From: Melitaea cinxia
Lineage: Eukaryota; Arthropoda; Insecta; Lepidoptera; Nymphalidae
NCBI RefSeq assembly: GCF_905220565.1
Contig: NC_059396.1
Span: forward strand, 16,861,206 to 16,925,205
Direction: 5' to 3'
DNA length: 64,000 nucleotides
Under the pieces are notes generated by a model. That model was given only the letters and a program-made list of their open reading frames with translations, was not told the origin of the DNA and ran no database searches. A program made the translations under genes and the position numbers. Of the stretch, positions 56,437 to 64,000 are shown one piece after another (position 1 is the first letter of the stretch; each line of letters starts with the position of its first letter).

Positions 56437-58605
56437 ATGCCGGAAACTGAAATGAGTGGTTTGAAAGAACTTTTAAAGAAACGCAGTACGATTAAAGGTC
56501 GTTTAACTAAATTTAGAGAATATATAACGGTTTTAAATCAAATTAAACCTGCAGATTTAACTGGTGCTCAAGTTAAAGAAATTTCATTGAGATTAATTAA
56601 ATTCCAAGAGTTGTTTACTAGTTTTGATGAATTGCAAGATCAAATTGAACTTTTAAGTACCGACCAGGATGAACAAATTAGAGAAAGAGACTTCATAGAA
56701 TCTCAATTTTATTCTTTGATATCGACTGCGCAGGAAATAATCGATTCGATTTCTCAAAGCAGGGATCGAGCCGAGGGTTCGGTAAATTCCAAGCCATCAG
56801 GCACTTGTTCTCATGCTCTTAATACAATCAAATTGCCCACGATTAAACTCCCGAATTTTGACGGGAACTACTTAAAATGGCTGGAATTTAGAGATACGTT
56901 CGACTCGTTAATTAATTCTAATGATACTATACCTACGATAAACAAATTCCATTACTTGAGGTCTGCTTTAGAAGGCAGTGCTACTGTTGTTATAAAATCC
57001 ATAGAATTTACCTCTGCGAATTACAGGGTTGCGTGGGATTTATTATGTGAAAGGTATAATAATAAAAATATTTTAATAAACAATCATCTAAAGGCATTGT
57101 TCAACATCGAACCTATAACGCGAGAGTCTTACAAGGCTTTGCGTTATCTTATTGATCAAGTATCTAAAAATTTAAGAGCACTCGGAACGTTAGGCTTACC
57201 TACTGAGCAATGGGACATTTTGGTTATATTTATGATGTCATCTAAATTAGATATTAATACAAATAGAAAATGGGAGGAATACAAAGGTAACCTCTCCGAT
57301 TTACCTACGTTACTTGAATTTAAGACTTTTCTTCGTAATCGCGCGGATGTGTTAGAAACCACTCAAGGTACCCGCTCGGATAAACACACCCATGACTACA
57401 AGTCTAATTATAAGTCACAACAATCTTCTAAATCATTAGTTGCTGCTAATACGGAAGTGTCAAAACGGATTGTATGTAGTATATGTAAGAAGGACCACCG
57501 TGTGTATTTGTGTCCCGTCTTTTTAGAAATGAGCTTGGAGGACAGACAGAGTGAGGTAAATAAATTAAAATTATGTTCAAACTGTCTCCGCGAAGGGCAC
57601 AATGCGCACAGGTGCCGTTTAAAGGGTTGTTGTAGGTCATGCAAGGGGAAACATAACAGTTTACTCCATATAGAAATTGCAGAGGTTTTGAAGGCTGCAC
57701 CCGTCTCTTTGGCAATAGCTGGCGCAAAAGAAGTGCTACTGTGTACCGCTCTTGTAGATATAGTTAATCCACAGAACAATAGCTGTCAAAGGGCTCGAAT
57801 ATTATTAGATACTGGGAGTCAATCCTGCTTCATGACTACTAATTTCAAAAATAAAATGGGTTTATCTGTAAATCGAGTGAAACCTGTAAACGTATCGGGT
57901 ATAAATAATATCGGTTTTGATATATCTGAGCGCTGCTGTGTACAGTTAAATTCTAGAGTATCTTCCTTTACGGCTAAGTTGACATGCCTCATTGTACCTA
58001 GGATTACCGGTAGCGTGCCTAATAACAATATTGAATTGCAGAACTTGAACTTACCATTAAACATCGAGCTGGCCGACCCTGCATTTTATCAACCAGCTGA
58101 TATTGACATACTTATAGGCGCAGATGTCTTTTGGGATATTATAGGTACGCAGCAGATCAAGTTAGGTCAAGACAAGCCTACGTTGCTAGATTCGAAACTG
58201 GGGTGGCTCGTGTCTGGCCCAGTAGGTAAAAGTACTTGTAACGATAATTTTATGTGTAATTTTACTCAATTAGATATTTATGAAAGTATGAAAAGATTCT
58301 GGGAAGTAGAAGAGTTACCTACGACCAAAGATAATTTATTCTCTGTAGAAGAGCAATTATGTGAAACTCATTTTGTAAATAACACTTCAAGGTTAAGTAA
58401 TGGTAGATTTTCTGTTAAAATGCCGTTTAAAGAATCACCCGAAGATTCTTTGGGTGAGTCATTTTTTTTAACTGAGGTAGGGCACAGCAGGAATTTCCTG
58501 CTCAAAATACGGAGCAGCCCGACTGGGGTAGTACCTCGACCTTACAGAAGATCACAGCAAAATAATACTGTTTTCAAGCAGTATTGTGTTCCTGTTGGTG
58601 AGTAA
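56437..58605 (+). CDS. BEL/Pao gag-protease, fused at its end to an inserted repeat
   Basis: The start at 56437 (MPETEM) fits a gag beginning better than the in-frame ATG at 56395, which adds a hydrophobic stretch. Residues about 1-100 are a helical, coiled-coil-like N-terminus. About 135-330 is the BEL capsid-like (DUF1759) region with LPNFDGNYLKW. About 345-415 has Cys/His zinc-binding motifs (CSICKKDHRVYLC, CSNCLREGHNAHRC). About 455-595 is a retropepsin-like aspartic protease with LLDTGSQSC at the active site and GADVFWDI further on. The pol leader continues to LGES near 58460. After that the codons belong to an interspersed repeat, with a stop at 58605. Reverse transcriptase should follow and does not. 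Gag and protease look intact, so the copy could still supply them or be packaged in trans. Confidence 0.9.
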   Translation: MPETEMSGLKELLKKRSTIKGRLTKFREYITVLNQIKPADLTGAQVKEISLRLIKFQELFTSFDELQDQIELLSTDQDEQIRERDFIESQFYSLISTAQEIIDSISQSRDRAEGSVNSKPSGTCSHALNTIKLPTIKLPNFDGNYLKWLEFRDTFDSLINSNDTIPTINKFHYLRSALEGSATVVIKSIEFTSANYRVAWDLLCERYNNKNILINNHLKALFNIEPITRESYKALRYLIDQVSKNLRALGTLGLPTEQWDILVIFMMSSKLDINTNRKWEEYKGNLSDLPTLLEFKTFLRNRADVLETTQGTRSDKHTHDYKSNYKSQQSSKSLVAANTEVSKRIVCSICKKDHRVYLCPVFLEMSLEDRQSEVNKLKLCSNCLREGHNAHRCRLKGCCRSCKGKHNSLLHIEIAEVLKAAPVSLAIAGAKEVLLCTALVDIVNPQNNSCQRARILLDTGSQSCFMTTNFKNKMGLSVNRVKPVNVSGINNIGFDISERCCVQLNSRVSSFTAKLTCLIVPRITGSVPNNNIELQNLNLPLNIELADPAFYQPADIDILIGADVFWDIIGTQQIKLGQDKPTLLDSKLGWLVSGPVGKSTCNDNFMCNFTQLDIYESMKRFWEVEELPTTKDNLFSVEEQLCETHFVNNTSRLSNGRFSVKMPFKESPEDSLGESFFLTEVGHSRNFLLKIRSSPTGVVPRPYRRSQQNNTVFKQYCVPVGE

Positions 58606-58762
58606 GGTGACCAGAGCTCCTGGGGGGATTGGGGATTGGGTCGGCAACGCGCTTGCGATGCTTCTGGTGTTGCAGGTGTCTATAGGCTACGGTAATCGCT
58701 TACCATCAGGTGAGCCGTAAGCTTGTTTGCAGACCTAGTGACATATAAAAATAAAAAAAAAG
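58472..58762 (+). mobile_element. Lepidopteran interspersed retroposon inside the BEL pol region
   Basis: It begins CTGAGGTAGGGCACAGCAGG and runs through GTAGTACCTCGACCTTACAG, GGGTCGGCAACGCGCTTGCG and CCATCAGGTGAGCCG to an A-rich tail at about 58746-58762. It matches 18479-18712 and 50449-50600 and is the longest copy in the window. GAAGATTCTT occurs on both sides (58441-58450 and 58774-58783), but not exactly at the repeat's edges, so it may be a displaced target duplication or microhomology. The insertion adds an in-frame stop. Confidence 0.85.
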
Positions 58763-58815
58763 CAGTGCACGCGGAAGATTCTTGAACCTTGAGAAGAAAT
58801 TATATAAAAATTTAA

Positions 58816-60735
58816 ATTTTAAACAAAAATACGTTGACGATACCACGCCTTGAGCTATGTGGTGCGTTGCTAGGGGCACGATTGTGTGCCAAGGTTATAG
58901 AATCACTTACTTGTAATATTAGCAACAAAAAAAAAAAAATATGGACCGATTCTACGATTGTGCTAGGTTGGTTAAACACTCAATCCCGAAATTTAAAAAC
59001 CTTTGTTTTAAACAGGGTAATCGAAATAAACGATCTTACTAAGGGATTCGCATGGATGCACGTACCAACAGATCAGAATCCTGCTGATTTAGTGTCCAGA
59101 GGGATTGACTCGCAGCAGCTTCAAGATTCTACTTTGTGGTGGCGAGGTCCTTCCTTCTTAGCGAAGGAAGAATCTGAGTGGCCTATTCAAGGGTCCTTTG
59201 CAACTAATAATTTACCAGAGTTAAAAGTATTTACATGTACGAAAGTGGACACTAAAAGTAATAACTGTTCACTTGTAAAATTCGAAAAATATTCTCGATA
59301 TGATAAATTAAAGAGGATCGTAGCTTATGTCTTAAGATTTATAAATAAATGTCGTAAAAATGCTGTAAGTAATGATGTAATTGAACCTGAGGAACTGGAG
59401 AACTCGTTAATGTTGTTAGTTAAGCAAGCTCAGTTAGAATCGTTTGCTAATGAACTTTATACTATTGCTAAAGATAGAAGTTTGCCTCTTAAGTCTAAAT
59501 TACTGCCTTTAGATCCATTTATAGATACGTTAGGAATTCTCCGAGTAGGTGGTAGGTTGCAAAATTCAAAATTTGATTTCAATAAAAAGCATCCTATTTT
59601 ATTAGACGGCAAACATCATTTTTCTAAAATACTCATGAGGCATGAACACTTTCGTTTACTTCATGCTGGTCCACAGTTATTACTAGCTGCGGTACGCGAA
59701 GAGTTTTGGCTTATCGGGGGCAGAAACTTAGCTCGCAGCGTAACGAGAAAGTGCATTGTTTGTGCGCGTATGCGTGGTCAAGTGATAAAACCTATAATGG
59801 GTACTTTACCGTCTGTAAGAGTATCCTCAAGCTTCGCTTTTGATACTTGCGGAATTGATTTCGCTGGGCCTTTTTTAATTGCTAGCAAAAAGGGTCGTGG
59901 CAGTAATATAACCAAATGTTTCCTTGCACTGTTTGTTTGTCTTCAAACAAAGGCTCTGCACTTAGAGACGGTGAGTTCAATGTCTAGCGATGCTTTTCTT
60001 CTTTGCCTACGCAGGTTTGTGTCTCGACGGGGCAGACCTCAAGTAATTTACTGCGATAATGGTACTAATTTTGTGGGTGCAAAGAATGAATTAGGTAGGG
60101 TTCTTAAAGCCAGCCGTCAGTCCGTGTCCGATTACGCAAGCGCTGAAAAGATTAAGTTTGTATTCAGTCCCGCGTACGCGCCTCATTTCGGAGGAATCTG
60201 GGCTGGTATTAAGTCAGCAAAGAGCCATTTAAAACGTGTAGCAAGCAATGCTTCTCTGACGTTTGAGGAACTAGCGACGCTTTTTACCCAAATAGAAGCA
60301 ATCCTTAATTCCCGCCCGCTATCTCCTCTTTCGTCAGACCCCACTGATCTATATCCATTGACTCCAGGACACTTTTTGATTGGGCGACCTCTGATGTCGG
60401 TGCCGTCACTGCCTGTCACCACTAAAAGGCCTAACAGATATGAGTTTATTGAGCAGCTGAGACAACACTTTTGGGAGCGTTGGCGCAGGGAGTTCATCGC
60501 TGAGCTCCAGCAACGAACGAAATGGCGAACTCGGCAGCGTGACCTTCAAATCGGCGACATGGTTGTCCTGAAAGAAGACCAATTACCTCCACTACGATGG
60601 CGCCTTGGGCGCATTACTCGATTGTACCCTGGTCCAGATGGCATAAACAGAGTAGCAGATATCTTCACAGCAAAAGGAACTATGAGAAGAGCATTCAATA
60701 AAATATGCCTTCTTCCAACATCTCCGGACGCCTAA
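58816..60735 (+). CDS. BEL/Pao pol C-terminal part: RNase H remnant, integrase, DUF5641-like
   Basis: In the same reading phase as gag but separated by stops; it has no convincing start codon. Homology begins at TIPRLELCGA (about 58837), inside RNase H, with WTDSTIVLGW and a terminal ADLVSRG. The first part of RNase H is missing. An H2C2 zinc domain follows near 59640-59775 (HEHFRLLHAG ... CIVC). The integrase core has its two aspartates in GIDFAGPF (about 59857) and YCDNGTNF (about 60050). Where the third catalytic residue, glutamate, belongs after the GG-I-W at about 60190-60201, the sequence goes directly to Ala-Gly. The last 60-70 residues match the BEL C-terminal DUF5641 (GDMVVLKEDQLPPLRWRLGR). 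Without glutamate, integration activity is not expected. Confidence 0.9.
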   Translation: MLNKNTLTIPRLELCGALLGARLCAKVIESLTCNISNKKKKIWTDSTIVLGWLNTQSRNLKTFVLNRVIEINDLTKGFAWMHVPTDQNPADLVSRGIDSQQLQDSTLWWRGPSFLAKEESEWPIQGSFATNNLPELKVFTCTKVDTKSNNCSLVKFEKYSRYDKLKRIVAYVLRFINKCRKNAVSNDVIEPEELENSLMLLVKQAQLESFANELYTIAKDRSLPLKSKLLPLDPFIDTLGILRVGGRLQNSKFDFNKKHPILLDGKHHFSKILMRHEHFRLLHAGPQLLLAAVREEFWLIGGRNLARSVTRKCIVCARMRGQVIKPIMGTLPSVRVSSSFAFDTCGIDFAGPFLIASKKGRGSNITKCFLALFVCLQTKALHLETVSSMSSDAFLLCLRRFVSRRGRPQVIYCDNGTNFVGAKNELGRVLKASRQSVSDYASAEKIKFVFSPAYAPHFGGIWAGIKSAKSHLKRVASNASLTFEELATLFTQIEAILNSRPLSPLSSDPTDLYPLTPGHFLIGRPLMSVPSLPVTTKRPNRYEFIEQLRQHFWERWRREFIAELQQRTKWRTRQRDLQIGDMVVLKEDQLPPLRWRLGRITRLYPGPDGINRVADIFTAKGTMRRAFNKICLLPTSPDA

Positions 60736-60789
60736 CTAGAGAAAAACGAAAGAAGAATAGTTTGAAAACGTCTTTCAACGGGGGCAGTA

Positions 60790-61017
60790 TGTACGCGCAC
60801 AAGCAAGCGCGACGACGTCACGGCGACCGGCCTGCGCCGCCGCCGCCTTCACCGCGCCCCACCGTGTCCTTCTTCCCCCCTCCGGGCCCCCGCGGAGTCG
60901 AACTTTGAGCGCGAGACTCGACGCACGTTACTTACTTATTTTAAAATAATTGTCTGTTTAATACGCAATAAAGTTTTTATTATTACTAATTTTGTTTTGC
61001 TGAATCTATCGCAAACA
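60790..61017 (+). repeat. 3' LTR of the BEL element
   Basis: 228 bp, preceded by a purine-rich ACGGGGGCAGTA that acts as polypurine-tract equivalent in BEL elements. Contains the AATAAA polyadenylation signal near its 3' end. I see no difference from the 5' LTR. The short frames here and at 60705-60908 are not genes. Confidence 0.95.
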
Positions 61018-61403
61018 ATATTACTAATTAATATTTAACGTTTTGAATGATAATTAATTTTAAGCGCTCAATAGATGAGTTAAAAAATTGTTACTTTTTC
61101 CTTAATTTAGTTTCCGCGTATTTTTATCAAAAAATTTAAATGATGTGAATCTAACAAACAGCGCTTTATTCGCTGAATAAACAGAAGCATCTAAAAACAA
61201 TCAGCGCGTCAGTGAATTTCAAGGCTGTCAGTGCATTCGCGCTCAGCGTGACTTAACTGACTCAGTTGAATTGATATTTTTTACATCCATGACGCTTCGT
61301 CTATTACTAAGCTCCGACATTACTATACTCGCCTAGTAATATCTATAATGAATCTCTGAATTACTTGCAATCAATATTATTTATCACATACATATTCATT
61401 ATA
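61018..61403. other. AT-rich sequence, no gene seen
   Basis: Begins with the ATATT target duplication of the BEL element. No other feature. Confidence 0.5.
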
Positions 61404-61626
61404 AATATCTTATAACATACACACACGGTCGTCTGTTCCTATGGTAAGCAACTTAATGCTTGTGTTACAGGTAACAGCCGACTGTTATAGCTAAATATTT
61501 TTTTGATAAATATACATAGAAATAATACATATATAAATACACATATTACACCCAGACTCAGGCGGGAACCAAACCGAAACCAGCGGAACAGAAAGCAGCA
61601 CTACAAACTGCGCCATCGGGCTAATC
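61404..61626 (-). mobile_element. tRNA-derived SINE
   Basis: On the minus strand: A-box-like TAGCCCGATGGCGCAGTTTG, B-box-like GGTTTGGTTCCCGCC, CTGAGTCTGGGTGTAA, then AGTCGGCTGTTACCTGTAAC, ending near GTGTGTGTATGTTATAAG. Same family as 7102-7350 and, without the head, 49435-49552. No clear target duplication. The 70-codon frame in it is spurious. Confidence 0.75.
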
Positions 61627-63519
61627 AAAAAGTTAGCATTGATTTTATTAAAAGTTTACAAAATCTACCGAATGTTCCACAAAATATTTTTGTGAATTTA
61701 AACTTAACAAAATAACCATCATACCTAAACGAAATTAGGCTTTAAGAACCAATTCAAACTTAGTTATTTTAATTAAAACTTAATCGTAATCCTATGAGCT
61801 TTAAACTATAATTTTCCCAGACCTTATTCTTTTATATTGAAATAACAATGAAGTCTGAAAATATTGGTACGCCTGTGCGCCCTTCATCGCGTGCAGACAA
61901 AACCTATATCTAGGCGACAATGAAGCCTACACAATAGCGAGGAAGCCTTACAATGCCCCGATTGTAATATTTTCACGCGAATATACTCTTTATCTTATAG
62001 CAATAAATACTACTATGGCTTATAACTTACGTATAGCACTCATGCAATGAAACGAAGTTCATGGCTCAAGGTTTATTTGAGATATCCATTGACGATTTCG
62101 TGCGAAATCTCTTCAATTTTCCTAATAGACAGTGGATAATAGATAAGGTTATTATGTATGACATCATTACTTTCTATAATGTTTCGATGGAGTATGAAAA
62201 CAGCAGTTGCGTGCGATTTCGTGCGTGTCTCGGGTCAGTTTCCTTTGCAGACTGAAGGCAGCCTCGTTTTTCAGCTTTTGATATTACTTATTCCGCCCCG
62301 CATTTGAGGAGGTTCGAAAAAGTCGTTTTTTTTTTGTAGCAGTGTAAGTATACCTAAATACATATGTACTTTATACCTAAGAATACATCAAAAACAGTAC
62401 AGCAAGTACGCAGTATGCAAAATTTAGTGAAGTACATTCTTATAGGTAAGTTGGTTCTAACAAGATGGTCGACCTTTTTATGTAAAAAAAAAAAAAAATG
62501 TTTATTACTCAAATATTTTTAAATCTTAAAGCTTTTGAACGACATTTCTTCGAAAGACTTGTGCAAGATTACGTCGTCAACGAAAACTGTTTTACTTGGC
62601 TTCAAAGACTAAATAAATTGTTTTGTTTTAATAATTAATTAAAAATCTTCTGGTTAAGTATTACAAAATACAGTTCAATGAACTTAATAACTTAAATGTT
62701 TTTTTTTTCAACTTGTTTTTTTCACGTTACTATAAATATTAATAATATTTGTGCTTCGTGTATACTTGATGAAATATTCATTTCTAAGGGCAGAAATATT
62801 TCTTATTATTTCTGCCAGCGACATATCAAATATATTTTTGAGAACGTAATAAAGTACCTGAATTTTCGATAAATTCGATAACTTTTACAAGTCTACCAAA
62901 AAAAAAACTTTTTTTTCCCAATGTCTGCATTATTTTTCACGTAGCAAAAAAAACTAAAACGTCAACGCAAAAGTAACATTGTAGAGAGTTATTTTGCAGT
63001 AAGATCTAAAAAGATTAATATATCTAAAAGATCTCCCTAGATCCATAACGACACTAATTCCTTCAGATATGTACTTTATAAAAATAATAGAAAAATTATT
63101 TTACCATCAATTCTCTCGATTTTGCTACTCAGTATGTGATATTTATAACATTTATAGTTTTATCTATGGCAGACATATTCGTTTTTAAAACCTCTAATAC
63201 AGAAAATATTTTAGAGTCAAGAAATAGAGACAATATTAATAATTAAGCATTTTCGGATTTTATCGCGGTTTATTAAGTTTTGGACACCTGACACGGGAGG
63301 AGTCGTCGAAAAAGGTGTGTCATTATAATGACTGAAATTCGCGTAAACATTAGAAGACAATATTAATATTAATACAAATTTGTATCGTACGCTGTTTGAC
63401 AAACTTGAATTATCTATCAATATAATAATAGAAATATAAATGATATTGTGACATTTAACACTAAACATATTAAATCTTTTACTAACTAGATATTTTTTTA
63501 AATATATAGACTATCGCTT
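61627..63519. other. AT-rich sequence, no gene seen
   Basis: The 64-codon frame at 62061-62255 and the 83-codon minus-strand frame at 63217-63468 have no recognisable domain. No repeat classified. Confidence 0.5.
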
Positions 63520-63725
63520 GACTGCGATCTCACCTGATGGCAAGTGAAGATGCAGCCTAAGGTGGTGCGCGCTTGCCTAGAAGATGCCTATTCACTCTTG
63601 ATTTAAAGATACCCAAGTTATAGTTCGTTGGAAAAACGGAAGCTGGAAGGGCATTCCAAATTTTTGCGGTATTAGGAACGAGGAAGCAAATCGTTTAGTG
63701 CGAGATCGTGGGATATGCAGAATAA
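63520..63725. repeat. Probable lepidopteran interspersed repeat
   Basis: GACTGCGATCTCACCTGATG, AACGGAAGCTGGAAGGGCAT and AACGAGGAAGCAAATCGTTT have the less biased composition of a transposon fragment and recall a repeat common in lepidopteran genomes. I can give neither class nor strand. Confidence 0.45.
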
Positions 63726-64000
63726 TGAAAAGTAAAAATTGTAGAATTCTTGGGAGGAAAATCGCTTCTCCTTAATACAGGTAACTCAGCTACCTAGCTA
63801 AGAGAAGTAGGGATCATACTTAGTAATTACTTTCAAATTACACCTAGAAACTAATTGTTCCTTTTTTGTTACTTGTTACTTGAATATGTTGTGTAAATAC
63901 GGAAATAAATAAATAAATAAGAATAATAACATATTTTATTCCTATATCAAAATGCACTTGGATTTGATCACTACACGAGTAAAACGGAAGAAAATCTCTA

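Larger units (their letters stand above)
55312..61017 (+). mobile_element. BEL/Pao LTR retrotransposon lacking reverse transcriptase
   Basis: A 5706-bp element bounded by 228-bp LTRs (TGT...ACA) and by a 5-bp target duplication ATATT at 55307-55311 and 61018-61022. Order: 5' LTR, primer-binding site, leader, gag-protease frame, an inserted interspersed repeat, RNase H remnant-integrase-C-terminal frame, 3' LTR. Family assignment rests on the BEL-type gag, zinc knuckles, DTG protease, H2C2-DDE integrase and C-terminal DUF5641-like domain. About 1.3 kb expected between protease and RNase H, encoding the reverse transcriptase, is gone. The LTRs look identical, so the insertion is recent, yet the element cannot copy itself. 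Confidence 0.95.

Noticed and set aside
57156..60497. Several minus-strand frames of 68-123 codons
   Set aside because: They are antisense shadows of the BEL gag and integrase frames.
1..64000. A new multigene system
   Set aside because: No cluster of recognisable genes exists here; all credible coding sequence belongs to retrotransposons.

Overview
This is an AT-rich animal genomic window that looks lepidopteran (moth or butterfly). The evidence is its repeats: Helitrons ending in CTAG after a CGCGGACGAAGTCGCG-type hairpin, SINE-like retroposons ending in a 'CCTATGTCCAGCAGTGGACTG...TGATGATG' tail, and insect-type TTAGG/CCTAA runs. I found no host protein-coding gene I can defend. Nearly all short open frames are chance frames in AT-rich or locally CpG-rich DNA, so the window is best read as intergenic or intronic sequence filled with transposable elements.

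Layout. 1-19 kb: AT-rich DNA with small non-autonomous elements: Helitrons at 1503, 3120, 5166, 14267 and 16085; a TA-flanked MITE at 13916; a 72-bp tandem array at 13661; a poly(A) LINE tail with an 11-bp target duplication at 14860; a decayed LINE end at 17427. 19-20.3 kb: two CpG-rich islands. 21-27.5 kb: a Helitron nested in a second repeat, a 234-bp repeat family (second copy at 3931), a truncated retroposon with a 13-bp duplication, and a perfect 108-bp AT-cored palindrome. 28 kb: a CpG island with a minus-strand splice-donor-like site. 30-36 kb: RTE-tailed SINE-like elements, Helitrons and a hAT-like MITE. 37-38.9 kb: another CpG-rich stretch and a full-length tRNA-headed SINE. 42.3-43.2 kb: a 5'-truncated, frameshifted R1-clade LINE with a 12-bp target duplication. 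44-51 kb: Helitrons, a 135-bp tRNA-headed SINE with an 11-bp duplication, an RTE protein-end remnant and a Helitron interrupted by a SINE fragment.

The only substantial coding element is a BEL/Pao LTR retrotransposon at 55312-61017. It has two LTRs of 228 bp that I read as identical, a 5-bp target duplication (ATATT), an 18-nt primer-binding site, intact gag and protease, and an intact integrase/C-terminal frame. The whole reverse transcriptase and the start of RNase H are missing. Their place is taken by a common lepidopteran interspersed repeat plus AT-rich filler, and the integrase lacks its catalytic glutamate. Identical LTRs beside a dead polymerase suggest recent mobilisation in trans by an intact relative.

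No operon-like set or new defence or enzymatic system is visible. The observations worth following are the RT-less BEL element, several repeat families with unusual ends, perfect palindromes, and CpG islands that may be promoters of genes outside the window.
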